From: an uncultured Bacteroidales bacterium | Lineage (GTDB): Bacteria; Bacteroidota; Bacteroidia; Bacteroidales; WCHB1-69 | Assembly (NCBI GenBank): GCA_946413585.1 | Contig: CAMKLG010000019.1 | Coordinates: 1 to 47,732 of the forward strand | Direction of reading: 5' to 3' | DNA: 47,732 bases | Part shown: positions 23,803-33,802 of the stretch, one piece after another | How positions within the stretch are numbered: position 1 is the first letter of the stretch | How the letters are laid out: every line of letters starts with the position of its first letter | Notes under the pieces: generated by a model | Seen by the model: only the letters and a program-made list of their open reading frames with translations | The model's database searches: none | Told to the model about the DNA's origin: nothing | Made by a program: the position numbers and the translations under genes

Positions 23803-23862
23803 TTCCAAGAGGGCTGCAAGCCCGACACGTTTCAACCCAGGGTGAGCGCAGCGAGCCCTGGG
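23803..23862. repeat. GC-rich dispersed leader element, copy B
   Basis: Near-identical to copy A at 21409-21470, with CCCAGGG and CCCTGGG able to pair around GTGAGCGCAGCGAG-type loop bases. It begins 12 nt after a stop codon and ends 33 nt before the ATG of the 1,157-residue protein. Confidence 0.85.
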
Positions 23863-23895
23863 CATACCAAAGAAGAATAATAAAAACCCAAAAAT

Positions 23896-26800
23896 ATGAA
23901 AAAAACTCTACTCCTCATAGCCATGATGCTATGCTGCGCGATGACCATCTTCGCGCAAAACAACAGAATCAGCTACCAGGCCGTGGTACGCGACACCGAG
24001 AACAAGCTGGTGGCCAACAAGACCGTGGAAGTCACGGTGAACATCTATAACGGCGACGCCACGACGGCGGCCTACACCGAGACGCAGACGGCGACCACCA
24101 ACCTCAACGGCCTCGTCTCCCTGCTGATCGGCAACGGCACCGTGACCGACGGGAATTGGGGGCTGATTGACTGGAAGACGGCTCACATCGAGACGACGGT
24201 GACGTTGGCCGGCACCTCGCTCGGTACGCTGGCGATGCCGCTCACGGCGGTGCCTTACGCCATGTATGCAGAATACGCGGACGAGCTGAATCCCGATGCC
24301 GCTGTTGTCATCGGCATCTACAACAAGATATTGTATGACAGCCTTGCCTTGGGCGCACTGATCGACGCGAATGCCGCGAGCATCGGCGAACTCCAGGAAA
24401 TGGATGAGGCTCTCTCGGCTCGTATCGCCGCCGACAGCAACAACTTGGTGAACTTTAAGGCCAAAATGAAGACCGACAGCACCACCTTGAGAAACCTGAT
24501 CAACACCAACGCCGAAAACATCGGCGAACTCCAGGAAATGGATGAGGCTCTCTCCGCCCGCATCACCGCCGACAGCAACAACTTGGTGAACTTTAAGGCT
24601 AAAATGAAGACCGACAGCACCACCTTGAGAAACCTGATCAACACCAACGCCGAAAATATCACGATTACCAACAATAATTTGACGGCTTTGCAGAACCGCG
24701 TGAACACCTTCAACACGACTGTTTGCGACAGCGTGGATGCTTGTGTGAAGGAAATTGTCAGCGACACGGCCAGTGCCTTGCGCGGACTGATCGAGAACAC
24801 CGACGATAAATTTGCCAACTATTACACCAAGAGCGAAACAGACACCCGTTTGGGAGCCAAGGCCGACACTTCCAGCGTATATACCAGAACCGTCATTGAC
24901 AGCAAACTGGATACCAAAGCCAACGCTAACGATGTATATACCAAAACTCAAATAGATGGTGCCAATTACGTGAGCAATGCCTCTTGCGACAGCCTCAACT
25001 TCTGCGACCTTATGGGAAAAGTGAACAACTTGGTGGCCACAGTAGGCGGGTTAAACAGTACTATCTCAGGAATGCAAAACACTATTGACAATCTTAACAA
25101 TACTATTGGCGATCTTAACAATACTATTGCTGGAATGCAGAATACTATCAATGACCTCCAAACTCAGAACGAGGATATTGCCCAAAGAGTGAATGAGTTA
25201 GAGGAACTGGTGCATGTGATAGACCTTTCGACTATTAATTCTGATGTGACGATTCCGGACGGTTATAAGGTGACGGGTACATTAAGCGGTGATTATAAAG
25301 TCACTATCGCCGATGGTGCCAACGTGAAGTTTGATGGTGTGAATATCACTGGTAGTGGTGACGGCAACCATGCGGGTATTACCTGTGCGGGCGATGCCAC
25401 CATCGTTTTGGCAAATGGCACAACCAATTTTGTCAAGGGATTCAATGAGAATTATCCTGGCGTTTATGTTCCTGAAGGTAAAACCCTCACCATTGAAGGT
25501 TCTGGTTCACTTGACGCCAGCAGCAATGGTAAAGCTGCGGGTATTGGTGGCGGTTATGGTATGAACTGTGGTAATATCAGAATCGTAGAAGGAACGGTTA
25601 CGGCCACAGGCGGCGCAGGAGCTGCTGGTATCGGCGGTGGTGAGAACGGCTCATGCGGTACCATCACTATCACGGATGGTGTGGATATCGTGACCGCTTC
25701 AAAGGGTGCTGATGCTCCCAACAGTGTCGGTGCTGGTAAAAACGGCACTTGCGGTAAGGTGACCATTGGAGATGTTGAATATTGGAATGGATCAGCTTAC
25801 AAAAATGACGGTGAACATTATCTTACCCAATCCACTCTGGTGTATCATCCTGTTGTTAGCGGAGTATCCCTTAGCTCTACCTCTGTGGAGGAAACCTTAA
25901 ACGGCAAGTTCCAGCTTTCCGCGACTGTTATCCCCAACGACGCAACCGACCAGACGGTGAGATGGAGTGTGACAGTTGGTACTGATAAGGTTGCCCTCTA
26001 TTCCGATGCTGAATGTAATACGCCTCTTTCCACCGGTGCTGTCGCTGCCGGTCCTATCTATGTGAAGGCAATCGCCGATGGCACTGCCACCATCAAGGTG
26101 TCCTGCGGCGCCAATCCTGCGAAATACGCCGAATGTGAAGTGACGGTGATTAACAACCAAGATCCTGTGACAATGGCAAGCACATTCCAATATTGCTATG
26201 ACTGTCAGCGTAGCCCTGCCTATCCTGTATCAGGAAGTTCATGTACTTTCTCTGGTTTCAGCAATCCTTATGTAGGCAATCGCACAACGACAGGTCCTTG
26301 GAAATTGGAGTATAAAGGCAGTTATTCGTCGAATGACAATCCATACAACATCACTTTGAATTATTACAAATCAACCTACAATATAACGAGTGTGCCTATT
26401 TTCGAACTGTTCCAGTGGGATGGCAACTCCTTCCAACATGCAGCATACGGTGTCGTTTGTGCATACTCCAACTTTGATAACTCAGCAGACCATACTGCAT
26501 TTTTTGAAGCTAACAACCACTATGGTTGTTACTTGACAGGAGATTCACACTCGGGTAGCTTATCATTAACCTTTGATGAGTATATGTCATCTGGTTTGAA
26601 TAGCTTGATTCCTGTTCTCTTTGACCTTGGAACTGTCACCTCCGATACTACGTTACAAAACGGTTGGACGGTGACTGGCACACTCGACGGTAATACACAG
26701 AAATATAAGATTACGATTGCCGACAATGCTACTGTGAGACTTCACAATGCCAATATCAACGGAGTTAATGGCCCTGACTGGGCTGGTATTACTTGCAATA

Positions 26801-27369
26801 ACGCCACCATTATTTTGGATGCAGGAACAACCAACAATGTCAAAGGTTTTCAAAATGGAAATGCGGGCATCCATGTGAAACCCGGTTATACACTTACTAT
26901 CGATGGCACCGGTACACTTAACGCCAGCACCAATGGCGGTGGCGCCGGTATTGGCGGTGGCTATGGCACTTGGGCAGGAAGAGATGGCGGCAATATTGTC
27001 ATTAACGGTGGCAACATTACGGCCACAGGCGGCAGTCTCGGATCTGGTATCGGTAGTGGCGGCAGGGCTAAAATCGGTAATATCACCATCAACGGCGGCA
27101 CAATTGTGGCCAATGGAGGTAACGGTGGTGCTGGTATCGGCTGTGGACAATCTAATACAAGTGGCCAAACAGGTGCTGCTCCCGCAGTTTGCGGTAATAT
27201 CACTATTACTAATAACGTGACGAAAGTTACTGCTAACAAGGGTACTAGTTGTAACTATAGCATTGGTAAGGGAGCAAATCCCCAGCAAGCTACTTGTGGC
27301 ACCATCACCATTGGCAATACGGTGTATCCCAATGGCGTTACTCAAAGCCCGTTTGTTTATCAACCGTAA
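23896..27369 (+). CDS. Large fibre-like surface protein: coiled coils, tail-fibre repeats, two beta-rich glycine domains
   Basis: A 1,157-residue exported protein (signal peptide to IFAQ, residue 21). Domains by position: 22-130, a beta domain starting RISYQAVVRDTENKLV found at the start of many Bacteroidota surface fibres; 163-254, two near-identical 46-residue helical repeats; 309-355, YTKSETDTRLGAKAD-type repeats as in phage tail fibres; 375-440, heptad coiled coil with NTI/NNTI registers; 450-630, glycine-rich beta-helix-like domain (AGITCAGDATIVL, GIGGGYG); 654-752, Big_2-like Ig domain; 755-910, Cys/aromatic-rich unknown; 923-1150, a second copy of the beta domain. No T9SS sorting domain ends it, so attachment is unknown. 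Likely a trimeric fibre or adhesin; inference only. Confidence 0.85.
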   Translation: MKKTLLLIAMMLCCAMTIFAQNNRISYQAVVRDTENKLVANKTVEVTVNIYNGDATTAAYTETQTATTNLNGLVSLLIGNGTVTDGNWGLIDWKTAHIETTVTLAGTSLGTLAMPLTAVPYAMYAEYADELNPDAAVVIGIYNKILYDSLALGALIDANAASIGELQEMDEALSARIAADSNNLVNFKAKMKTDSTTLRNLINTNAENIGELQEMDEALSARITADSNNLVNFKAKMKTDSTTLRNLINTNAENITITNNNLTALQNRVNTFNTTVCDSVDACVKEIVSDTASALRGLIENTDDKFANYYTKSETDTRLGAKADTSSVYTRTVIDSKLDTKANANDVYTKTQIDGANYVSNASCDSLNFCDLMGKVNNLVATVGGLNSTISGMQNTIDNLNNTIGDLNNTIAGMQNTINDLQTQNEDIAQRVNELEELVHVIDLSTINSDVTIPDGYKVTGTLSGDYKVTIADGANVKFDGVNITGSGDGNHAGITCAGDATIVLANGTTNFVKGFNENYPGVYVPEGKTLTIEGSGSLDASSNGKAAGIGGGYGMNCGNIRIVEGTVTATGGAGAAGIGGGENGSCGTITITDGVDIVTASKGADAPNSVGAGKNGTCGKVTIGDVEYWNGSAYKNDGEHYLTQSTLVYHPVVSGVSLSSTSVEETLNGKFQLSATVIPNDATDQTVRWSVTVGTDKVALYSDAECNTPLSTGAVAAGPIYVKAIADGTATIKVSCGANPAKYAECEVTVINNQDPVTMASTFQYCYDCQRSPAYPVSGSSCTFSGFSNPYVGNRTTTGPWKLEYKGSYSSNDNPYNITLNYYKSTYNITSVPIFELFQWDGNSFQHAAYGVVCAYSNFDNSADHTAFFEANNHYGCYLTGDSHSGSLSLTFDEYMSSGLNSLIPVLFDLGTVTSDTTLQNGWTVTGTLDGNTQKYKITIADNATVRLHNANINGVNGPDWAGITCNNATIILDAGTTNNVKGFQNGNAGIHVKPGYTLTIDGTGTLNASTNGGGAGIGGGYGTWAGRDGGNIVINGGNITATGGSLGSGIGSGGRAKIGNITINGGTIVANGGNGGAGIGCGQSNTSGQTGAAPAVCGNITITNNVTKVTANKGTSCNYSIGKGANPQQATCGTITIGNTVYPNGVTQSPFVYQP
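24382..24657 (+). repeat. 138-bp in-frame tandem duplication
   Basis: Two copies of a 138-bp unit (46 codons) start at 24382 and 24520. They differ at only a few bases, one of which changes Ala to Thr (SARIAAD/SARITAD). The unit encodes IGELQEMDEALSARI and FKAKMKTDSTTLRNLI, a helical stalk segment. High identity indicates a recent duplication. Confidence 0.93.
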
Positions 27370-27415
27370 AGATTCCCCCCATGGAGGGCGTTCCCTCCGA
27401 ATGACAAGATAACCC

Positions 27416-27455
27416 AAAAGCCCCGGTGCTGGAGAGTGCACGCGGGGCTTTTTTT
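27416..27455 (+). terminator. Terminator after the large fibre-like gene
   Basis: AAAAGCCCCG pairs with CGGGGCTTTT around a 15-nt loop and is followed by a run of T, 46 nt after the stop codon. Confidence 0.85.
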
Positions 27456-27928
27456 GTTGAATGCGCGCGGTGCTTGAACAATGAAGTTGACGGATGACGG
27501 ACTTGGCCGGAAAAAAAGGAAAAGTGACAACCTACATCCGCGAAACATAGTATCTCCGCCAGCGATACAGACGGTCTGTCGTGAAGCACTGCGGTTATTC
27601 TTTCGTTTGTCTGGTTTTCTTTCATGATGCCAAAGCGACTTTGTTTATTTCATATTTGATTCCGATGTTAAAATTTATCGATAGTTTCCGCCGCAAAGAT
27701 ACAAAACATTTCCGGGAAAGTCAAGGGGAAAATTGTTTTAAGTTGTTAAGAATCAAATATATATGAAAATGACATTTTCAGGTTTGAAAGTTGCAGTTTC
27801 CGTGATGAAAATGGCAAATGGCAGAAAATGGGAGTTTCATGGTTGGCGGGGTTTGCCGGCGGCGAAGGTGCGGCTTTACAACATGTGGGTGTCGTCAACA
27901 TCAAACGCCACACTTGGCAAGATTTTTG
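27456..27928. other. Spacer upstream of secA, no convincing protein gene
   Basis: About 470 nt. Reading frames on both strands (for example 27763-27960 plus, 27338-27625 minus) have no recognisable protein features and overlap promoters or terminators. The only clear signal is a minus-strand promoter at 27694-27724 pointing left, away from secA, with no gene behind it. Confidence 0.5.
27694..27724 (-). promoter_or_regulatory. Orphan minus-strand promoter (possible small RNA start)
   Basis: Read on the minus strand: TTG, exactly 20 nt, then TATCTTTG, followed by CGGCGG. Both boxes and spacing suit the Bacteroidota consensus (-33 TTG, -7 TAnnTTTG). No coding sequence lies downstream on that strand before the fibre-gene terminator about 235 nt away. 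Confidence 0.5.
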
Positions 27929-27936
27929 TATCTTTG
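27929..27936 (+). promoter_or_regulatory. -7 promoter element for secA
   Basis: TATCTTTG followed by CCG, an exact consensus, 34 nt before the secA ATG. Confidence 0.7.
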
Positions 27937-27970
27937 CCGTTTAATTGTGAAAAAATATAAATAAACTAAT

Positions 27971-30900
27971 ATGGCAAATTTTTTAACGAAACTGTTTGGT
28001 ACAAAGGCAGATAGAGATATGAAGGAACTGCAGCCACTGCTCAAGAAAACTTTGGCTGCGTATGAAACCATCAAAGATCTTTCTATTGACGACTTACGAC
28101 ACAAAACGATTGAATTTCGCGAGAAAATACGCACTGCCACGCAAAAGGAAGAGGACAGATTGGCAGAACTGCGGGAAGATTTGGAGACGAACTACGACAT
28201 TCCTGTGGATGAAAAACAGGAAAAATATAAAGAAATTGAGAAATTAGAGGATAAAGTGTATGCCACCACCCAGGAGATTCTCAATGAGATTCTGCCGGAG
28301 GCTTTCTCCGTGATGAAGGAGACTGCACGCCGTTTCAAGGATAATGAGACGATCACCGTGACGGCTACGCAACACGACCGCGATTTGGCCGCCGTGCGCG
28401 AGAATATCACCATTGAAGGCGACAAGGCTATTTACCAAAACCGCTGGATGGCAGGCGGCAACATGATTCAGTGGGATATGTGCCATTACGATGTTCAGCT
28501 CATCGGTGGTATTGTGCTTCACCAAGGTAAAATCGCCGAGATGGCCACTGGTGAGGGTAAAACGCTCGTGGCTACCCTGCCCGTTTATCTTAACGCACTG
28601 CCAGGCAATGGCGTGCACGTGGTCACCGTCAACGACTATTTGGCTAAGCGTGACTCCGAATGGATGGGGCTGCTCTATGAATTCCTTGGACTTACCGTCG
28701 ATTGTATCGACAAACACGAGCCTAACTCCGACGACCGCCGTCGCGCGTACAATGCCGACATCACATACGGTACCAACAATGAGTTCGGCTTCGACTATCT
28801 GCGTGACAACATGGCTCGCAATATTGGCGAGCTGGTGCAGCGTCCGCACAATTACGCCATCGTTGATGAGGTGGACTCTGTGTTGATTGACGATGCTCGT
28901 ACTCCGTTGATTATTTCCGGTCCTACGCCTAAGGGCGATCAGCAAGCCTTCGACCAATATAAGCCTATCGTGCAAAAACTGTATGAGGCTCAGCGTACTT
29001 ACGTGGCGCAAATCCTTACGCAAGCCAAGAAGATGCTGGCGGAGAATCCCGACCCGAAGCCGACGGACGAAAGCGCACAGTTGTTACTCCGCGCCCATCG
29101 CGGTCTTCCGAAAAACAAGGCACTTATCAAATTCTTGAGCGAGCCGGGCATGAAACAGGTGTTGCAACGCACGGAATCCTTCTATATGCAGGATCAGAAC
29201 CGCAACATGCATATCATTGATGACGAGCTTTATTTTGTGATTGAGGAAAAACTCAATACAGTCGATATTATGGACAAAGGTATCGACCTTATCAGTAAGG
29301 ATGCTGACGAGGCGAAGATGTTCATTATGCCGGATGTGGGTGCTGAAATTGCGGATTTGGAGAAAGAGAACCTCGATCCTGCTGAAAAATTGGCTCGTAA
29401 AGAGGAAATTTACAATAATTACGCCATCGCATCCGATCGTATTCACACCGTCCACCAGCTGTTGAAGGCTTATACCATGTTTGACAAGGATGTGGAATAT
29501 GTGATTATCGATAACAAGGTGAAAATTGTGGATGAACAGACGGGTCGTATCATGGAGGGCCGTCGTTATTCCGATGGTTTGCACCAAGCTATTGAGGCTA
29601 AGGAGAATGTGAAGGTGGAGGCCGCTACTCAAACCTACGCAACCATCACCTTGCAGAACTACTTCCGCATGTACAAGAAGCTGGCGGGTATGACGGGTAC
29701 CGCTGAGACGGAAGCGGGTGAGTTCTGGAATATCTATAAGCTGGATGTGGTGGTGATCCCGACCAATAAGCCGGTCATCCGTATTGATGCCAATGACTTG
29801 GTTTACAAGACAAAACGTGAGAAATACGCTGCCGTGGTCGATGAGATTTTGCGGTTGCATGAGGAAGGTCGCCCCGTTTTGGTGGGTACAACCTCTGTCG
29901 AAATCTCTGAATTGTTGTCTAACATTTTGACTCGCAGACATATCCAGCATAATGTGTTGAATGCTAAGTTGCATAAGCGCGAGGCTGATATTGTGGCGGA
30001 AGCAGGTCAGGCTGGTACGGTCACGATTGCTACCAACATGGCAGGTCGTGGTACGGATATCAAACTGTCGCCGGAGGTGAAGGAGAAGGGCGGTTTGGCC
30101 ATCATCGGCACGGAGCGTCACGATTCTCGTCGTGTGGACCGTCAGCTTCGCGGTCGTGCCGGTCGTCAGGGTGACCCGGGCAGTTCCCAATTCTTCGTCT
30201 CTTTGGAAGACGACCTTATGCGTCTGTTCGGCTCCGACCGTATTGCGAAGGTGATGGACAGTATGGGGCATCAGGATGGTGATGTCATTCAACACAGCAT
30301 GATTTCCAAGTCCATTGAGCGCGCTCAGAAGAAGGTGGAGGAGAACAACTTCGGTATTCGTAAGCGTTTGCTGGAGTACGATGACGTGATGAACAAACAG
30401 CGTTCCACAATCTATCGTCGTCGTCGTAACGCGCTTTTCGGCGACCGTCTGGCCATCGATATTTCGCAAATGATACAAGATGTGTGCGAAACGCTCGTTG
30501 CGGATGCTTGGGAAAACAAAGATTTTGAAGGTTTCAAGATGGCGATGATTCGTACTTTTGGCTGCGAATCACCGTTTGAGGAACAATATTTCCTGCAAGA
30601 GCGGCAACGTGTACTGGTGGACAAGCTCTTCCCGGTTGTCTATGCGCACTACAAAGAAAAACTCCAAAAGATTGCCGATCAAGCATATCCGGTAATTGAG
30701 CGCGTCTATTTGGAACATGGCGACCGTTTCCAAAACATCGCTATCCCGTTCACCGACGGCAAAAAGACCATCAACATCGTGGCCCCGTTGAAGAAATGCT
30801 ACGAAACCAGTGGTCGTGAGGTGGGTCTTTCCTTCGAGAAGGGTATTACGCTTGCGGTCATCGACAATGCTTGGAAGGAACATCTTCGCGCTATGGATGA

Positions 30901-31270
30901 CCTCAAGGAGAGCGTGCAAAATGCTTCCTACGAGCAGAAAGATCCGCTGTTGATTTACAAACTCGAATCCTACAATCTGTTCGATCAGTTATTGGTGCGC
31001 ATCAGTGAGGAAATCGTTACTTTCCTGAATATCGGTAAGTTACCGATTGCAGAGGAAACTGAATTGAAGGAAGCCAAACTTCCCGAGTCGGATGCCAAGA
31101 AGTTGCAGACGGGTCGTCAAGAGCTGGGGAGAGGCCGTCAGATGGCACCCGGCAAACCGGCTAACGAACCATATCGAGCAGAGAAAAAAGTCGGCAGAAA
31201 CGACCCGTGTCCTTGCGGAAGCGGCAAGAAATACAAAAATTGTCACGGCAGATTCGAAGCGGCGGAGTAA
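27971..31270 (+). CDS. secA: Preprotein translocase ATPase SecA
   Basis: SecA is the ATP motor that drives unfolded preproteins through SecYEG. The 1,099-residue protein is longer than E. coli SecA (901), as usual in Bacteroidota, because of insertions in the N-terminal helical region and NBD1. Visible are Walker A in [53 protein letters not shown] (Walker B), the NBD2 motifs [22 protein letters not shown] and [17 protein letters not shown], the helical scaffold, and a C-terminal zinc-binding [17 protein letters not shown] tail for SecB or ribosome contact. It overlaps the next gene by one base. Confidence 0.98.
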   Translation: MANFLTKLFGTKADRDMKELQPLLKKTLAAYETIKDLSIDDLRHKTIEFREKIRTATQKEEDRLAELREDLETNYDIPVDEKQEKYKEIEKLEDKVYATTQEILNEILPEAFSVMKETARRFKDNETITVTATQHDRDLAAVRENITIEGDKAIYQNRWMAGGNMIQWDMCHYDVQLIGGIVLHQGKIAEMATGEGKTLVATLPVYLNALPGNGVHVVTVNDYLAKRDSEWMGLLYEFLGLTVDCIDKHEPNSDDRRRAYNADITYGTNNEFGFDYLRDNMARNIGELVQRPHNYAIVDEVDSVLIDDARTPLIISGPTPKGDQQAFDQYKPIVQKLYEAQRTYVAQILTQAKKMLAENPDPKPTDESAQLLLRAHRGLPKNKALIKFLSEPGMKQVLQRTESFYMQDQNRNMHIIDDELYFVIEEKLNTVDIMDKGIDLISKDADEAKMFIMPDVGAEIADLEKENLDPAEKLARKEEIYNNYAIASDRIHTVHQLLKAYTMFDKDVEYVIIDNKVKIVDEQTGRIMEGRRYSDGLHQAIEAKENVKVEAATQTYATITLQNYFRMYKKLAGMTGTAETEAGEFWNIYKLDVVVIPTNKPVIRIDANDLVYKTKREKYAAVVDEILRLHEEGRPVLVGTTSVEISELLSNILTRRHIQHNVLNAKLHKREADIVAEAGQAGTVTIATNMAGRGTDIKLSPEVKEKGGLAIIGTERHDSRRVDRQLRGRAGRQGDPGSSQFFVSLEDDLMRLFGSDRIAKVMDSMGHQDGDVIQHSMISKSIERAQKKVEENNFGIRKRLLEYDDVMNKQRSTIYRRRRNALFGDRLAIDISQMIQDVCETLVADAWENKDFEGFKMAMIRTFGCESPFEEQYFLQERQRVLVDKLFPVVYAHYKEKLQKIADQAYPVIERVYLEHGDRFQNIAIPFTDGKKTINIVAPLKKCYETSGREVGLSFEKGITLAVIDNAWKEHLRAMDDLKESVQNASYEQKDPLLIYKLESYNLFDQLLVRISEEIVTFLNIGKLPIAEETELKEAKLPESDAKKLQTGRQELGRGRQMAPGKPANEPYRAEKKVGRNDPCPCGSGKKYKNCHGRFEAAE

Positions 31271-32394
31271 TGAAACGAGTCATTCTGTCGGTCACAGAAG
31301 ATCTCTACACCGATCAGCGAATGGACAAAATGTCCCTTTTTCTGCACAAAAAGGGCTTTGATGTCACACTCGTGGGACGCTGTTATGGAGATTCCCCCGT
31401 TTTAGAACCTCGTCCGTATAAGACCAAACGCTTGCGCCTGCTTTTCAGGCGCAGTGCGTTTTTTTATGCGGAATATCATTTCCGTCTTTTCTTTTATTTG
31501 CTGTTTCAAAAATGCGACATACTGGTGGCCAATGATTTAGATACGCTGTTGCCCAATTATTTGGTTAGCAAATGGCGTAAGAAAGAGTTGGTTTACGATA
31601 GTCACGAATATTTTTGCGGGGAGTTGAGTGTGGTGAGCAAACCGATTTCTTACAAGGTGTGGCACGGTATAGAAAAACGTTGTTTTCCTAAGCTGAAAAA
31701 GGTGATTACTGTCAGCCAATCTATTGTGGATCAGTACGAAAAAGAATATGGCATCCGACCTTATCTGGTGCGGAACATCCCGCCAGCGGCCACCCGGTTT
31801 ACAGTCACGGCCACCCGGCAGTCGTTGGGTATGCCAGAGGGAAAGCCGGTGTTGTTGTTGCAAGGTGCCGGCATCAATGAAGGGCGCGGCGGGGAGGAAA
31901 TTGTGCAGGCGATGCAATATCTTCCTGATTACCACTTGTTTATAGTTGGCGAAGGAACTGTTGTGCCGCAATTGAAACAGATGACAGCGGAGATGAAGCT
32001 GCAAAACCGCATCACGTTTGTGCCTCGCCAAACCCCCGAAAAGCTGTTCAATTACACTTCGTTGGCCGACATCGGTATGGCCATCGACACAGACATCAGT
32101 GCCAATTTGCGTTTCAGTCTGCCGAACAAGATTTTCGAGTATATCAAGGCTGGTACGCCGATGGTGGTCTCCAACTTGGTGGAACGCGCCCGAATCGTGC
32201 GGCAGTATCACGTCGGAGTGGTGGCGGATTCAGTCACCCCGGAGGCCATCGCACAGGCTGTCAAGCAGTTGGCAGAACCTGCTCGTTTGGCCGAATGCCG
32301 CGAAAATTGCAAAATGGCGGCTCAAGAACTCACTTGGGAAAACGAAGAAAAGGTCTTGGAACAGGTTTACAATTTCACAGGAATGCCCATGTAA
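31270..32394 (+). CDS. GT-B fold glycosyltransferase (family 4-like)
   Basis: A 374-residue cytoplasmic or membrane-associated sugar transferase. Start ATG overlaps the secA stop (TAATG), so it is probably translationally coupled. The N-terminal half has VILSVTEDLYTDQRMDKM and KCDILVANDLDTLLPNYL (DxD-like donor/acceptor site entry of GT4 proteins), with YDSHEYFCGE. The C-terminal half has LLLQGAGINEGRGGEEIVQAM, LFIVGEGTVVPQLK and the nucleotide-sugar site FEYIKAGTPMVVSN. Sugar and acceptor are not predictable; surface polysaccharide is likely. Its 3' end overlaps the opposite-strand TolC gene by 28 nt. Confidence 0.88.
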   Translation: MKRVILSVTEDLYTDQRMDKMSLFLHKKGFDVTLVGRCYGDSPVLEPRPYKTKRLRLLFRRSAFFYAEYHFRLFFYLLFQKCDILVANDLDTLLPNYLVSKWRKKELVYDSHEYFCGELSVVSKPISYKVWHGIEKRCFPKLKKVITVSQSIVDQYEKEYGIRPYLVRNIPPAATRFTVTATRQSLGMPEGKPVLLLQGAGINEGRGGEEIVQAMQYLPDYHLFIVGEGTVVPQLKQMTAEMKLQNRITFVPRQTPEKLFNYTSLADIGMAIDTDISANLRFSLPNKIFEYIKAGTPMVVSNLVERARIVRQYHVGVVADSVTPEAIAQAVKQLAEPARLAECRENCKMAAQELTWENEEKVLEQVYNFTGMPM

Positions 32395-33677
32395 ACGTCT
32401 AAGATTTTGCGTCTCAGCACGTAAGAATATTTTGCCTGCATATAATTGTTGAGTTGGTTGAGGAAGTTCGTTTGCTGTTGTATGAGATCTACGGCGGTGA
32501 CGGAGCCGTATTTGAATCGCATATTATAGGTTTTGTAGTTGGCGAGATAAGCATCGGTTTTGGCTTCTGCCGCGATAAAGTCGTTTTGGGCGCTTGTCAC
32601 GTCTAAGTAACTTTTCTGAAGATCTTGATTTACTTGATATTCCGTCTCTTTCTGTTCCAGTTCGAGTTGCGCTACGCGGTATTCTGCCATCTTCACACTG
32701 TTGCGGACGGATCCGCGCTGGTAAATCGGGATGTTGAGGCTCAGTCCGATGTTCTCACCCAATCCGTGCCACAATTGCGTGCCCCATCCGGTGTTAGGCG
32801 ATGTCAAATTGGAACCGATGTAACCCGTGCTGATGCCTGCATTTGCAGTAAGGGTCGGATAATAGTTGGCTTTCTGGATTTTCACGTCATATTCTGCACT
32901 TGTGATGTCGTTCTCGCTCATCTTCAGTTCCGGGAGGTAGTTGGTGGAACGTTCGATAAGCCCTTGTAATGAAGGCAAATCCAAATTTTTGAACAACGTT
33001 GCACTGTCGGGACTGACGATGGATAGATTCGTGGCGGGGTCTATTGATAGTAAATTTTTGAGTGTCAGATAATTGGACTGAATATTGTTTTTGGTGTTTT
33101 CAATGTTATAAAGGTCTGAGGTGTATTGTGCCTGCAACATCTTATAATCGCTTTCCAAAATTTGCCCCACCTCGAGTCGTTGTTTGCCCTGTTCCACCTG
33201 TTCATTACTGGAGTTCAGCACCTGTTGTTGATAGTTGAGCAATTCCTCGTTCATCATGACGGCGAGGAATGCTTGAATCACAGAAATGCGAATGTAGTTT
33301 TTGTTACTTTCTAGTTGCAACTGTGACTGTTCGACACCCAACTTGCTCTGCTTGATTTTGTTAGCGTTGCTTAAACCGTTGAAGAGGGTCATGCCGGCAT
33401 TGATGCCGTAGTTGCCTCCCCAACCCACCGATTTTTCGTAGTTGCCGAAGTTGACGTTTTGCGTAGCCGTGGCAGACACTGTCGGTGCGATGTTTAGCTT
33501 GGCCTGTTTCAAATTCAGCTCTGAGGTAGAGATGTTGATATTGGCGGATTGAATGGAAAAGTTATGGGCTTCAGCATATTGCAAACATTCCTCTAAAGTT
33601 AACCGTAGAGTGTCTTGAGCTGTTAAACAGTTGAAAAACAGTGATATAAAACCAAAAATCAAGATAAACTTTTTCAT
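32367..33677 (-). CDS. TolC-family outer-membrane efflux protein (stand-alone)
   Basis: A 436-residue outer-membrane channel protein forming trimeric export ducts with an inner-membrane pump and an adaptor. It has a signal peptide (MKKFILIFGFISLFFNCLTAQ), then two OEP repeats of long alpha hairpins, with the LTLEECLQYAEAHNFSIQSA start and a second copy from TSAEYDVKIQKANYYPTL, and beta-strand segments INAGMTLFNGLSNANKI and LSLNIPIYQRGSVRN. No pump gene is beside it; its partners lie elsewhere. It is convergent and overlapping with the glycosyltransferase gene. Confidence 0.9.
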   Translation of the reverse strand: MKKFILIFGFISLFFNCLTAQDTLRLTLEECLQYAEAHNFSIQSANINISTSELNLKQAKLNIAPTVSATATQNVNFGNYEKSVGWGGNYGINAGMTLFNGLSNANKIKQSKLGVEQSQLQLESNKNYIRISVIQAFLAVMMNEELLNYQQQVLNSSNEQVEQGKQRLEVGQILESDYKMLQAQYTSDLYNIENTKNNIQSNYLTLKNLLSIDPATNLSIVSPDSATLFKNLDLPSLQGLIERSTNYLPELKMSENDITSAEYDVKIQKANYYPTLTANAGISTGYIGSNLTSPNTGWGTQLWHGLGENIGLSLNIPIYQRGSVRNSVKMAEYRVAQLELEQKETEYQVNQDLQKSYLDVTSAQNDFIAAEAKTDAYLANYKTYNMRFKYGSVTAVDLIQQQTNFLNQLNNYMQAKYSYVLRRKILDVYMGIPVKL

Positions 33678-33789
33678 ATTTTTTTGTAGAAACTATTGAT
33701 TTAGCGACTGTTTATTGGGCATAAAGTTTAATGGGTACCCTTCTTTTTTTACTATTCATCATTTTCATTCATCATTTATAATTATTTTG

Positions 33790-33797
33790 TACTTTTG
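33790..33797 (+). promoter_or_regulatory. -7 promoter element adjacent to the 33803 gene
   Basis: TACTTTTG fits TAnnTTTG. It ends only 5 nt before the GTG start, so transcription should begin at or next to the start codon. Confidence 0.55.
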
Positions 33798-33802
33798 CAA
33801 CC

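Noticed and set aside
25080-25200. Short nucleotide repeats in the coiled-coil part of the fibre gene as a regulatory array
   Set aside because: They encode regular seven-residue coiled-coil registers and are explained by the protein.
27763-27960. Possible 65-residue gene before secA
   Set aside because: It overlaps the secA promoter, has no domain or signal features and random-looking composition.
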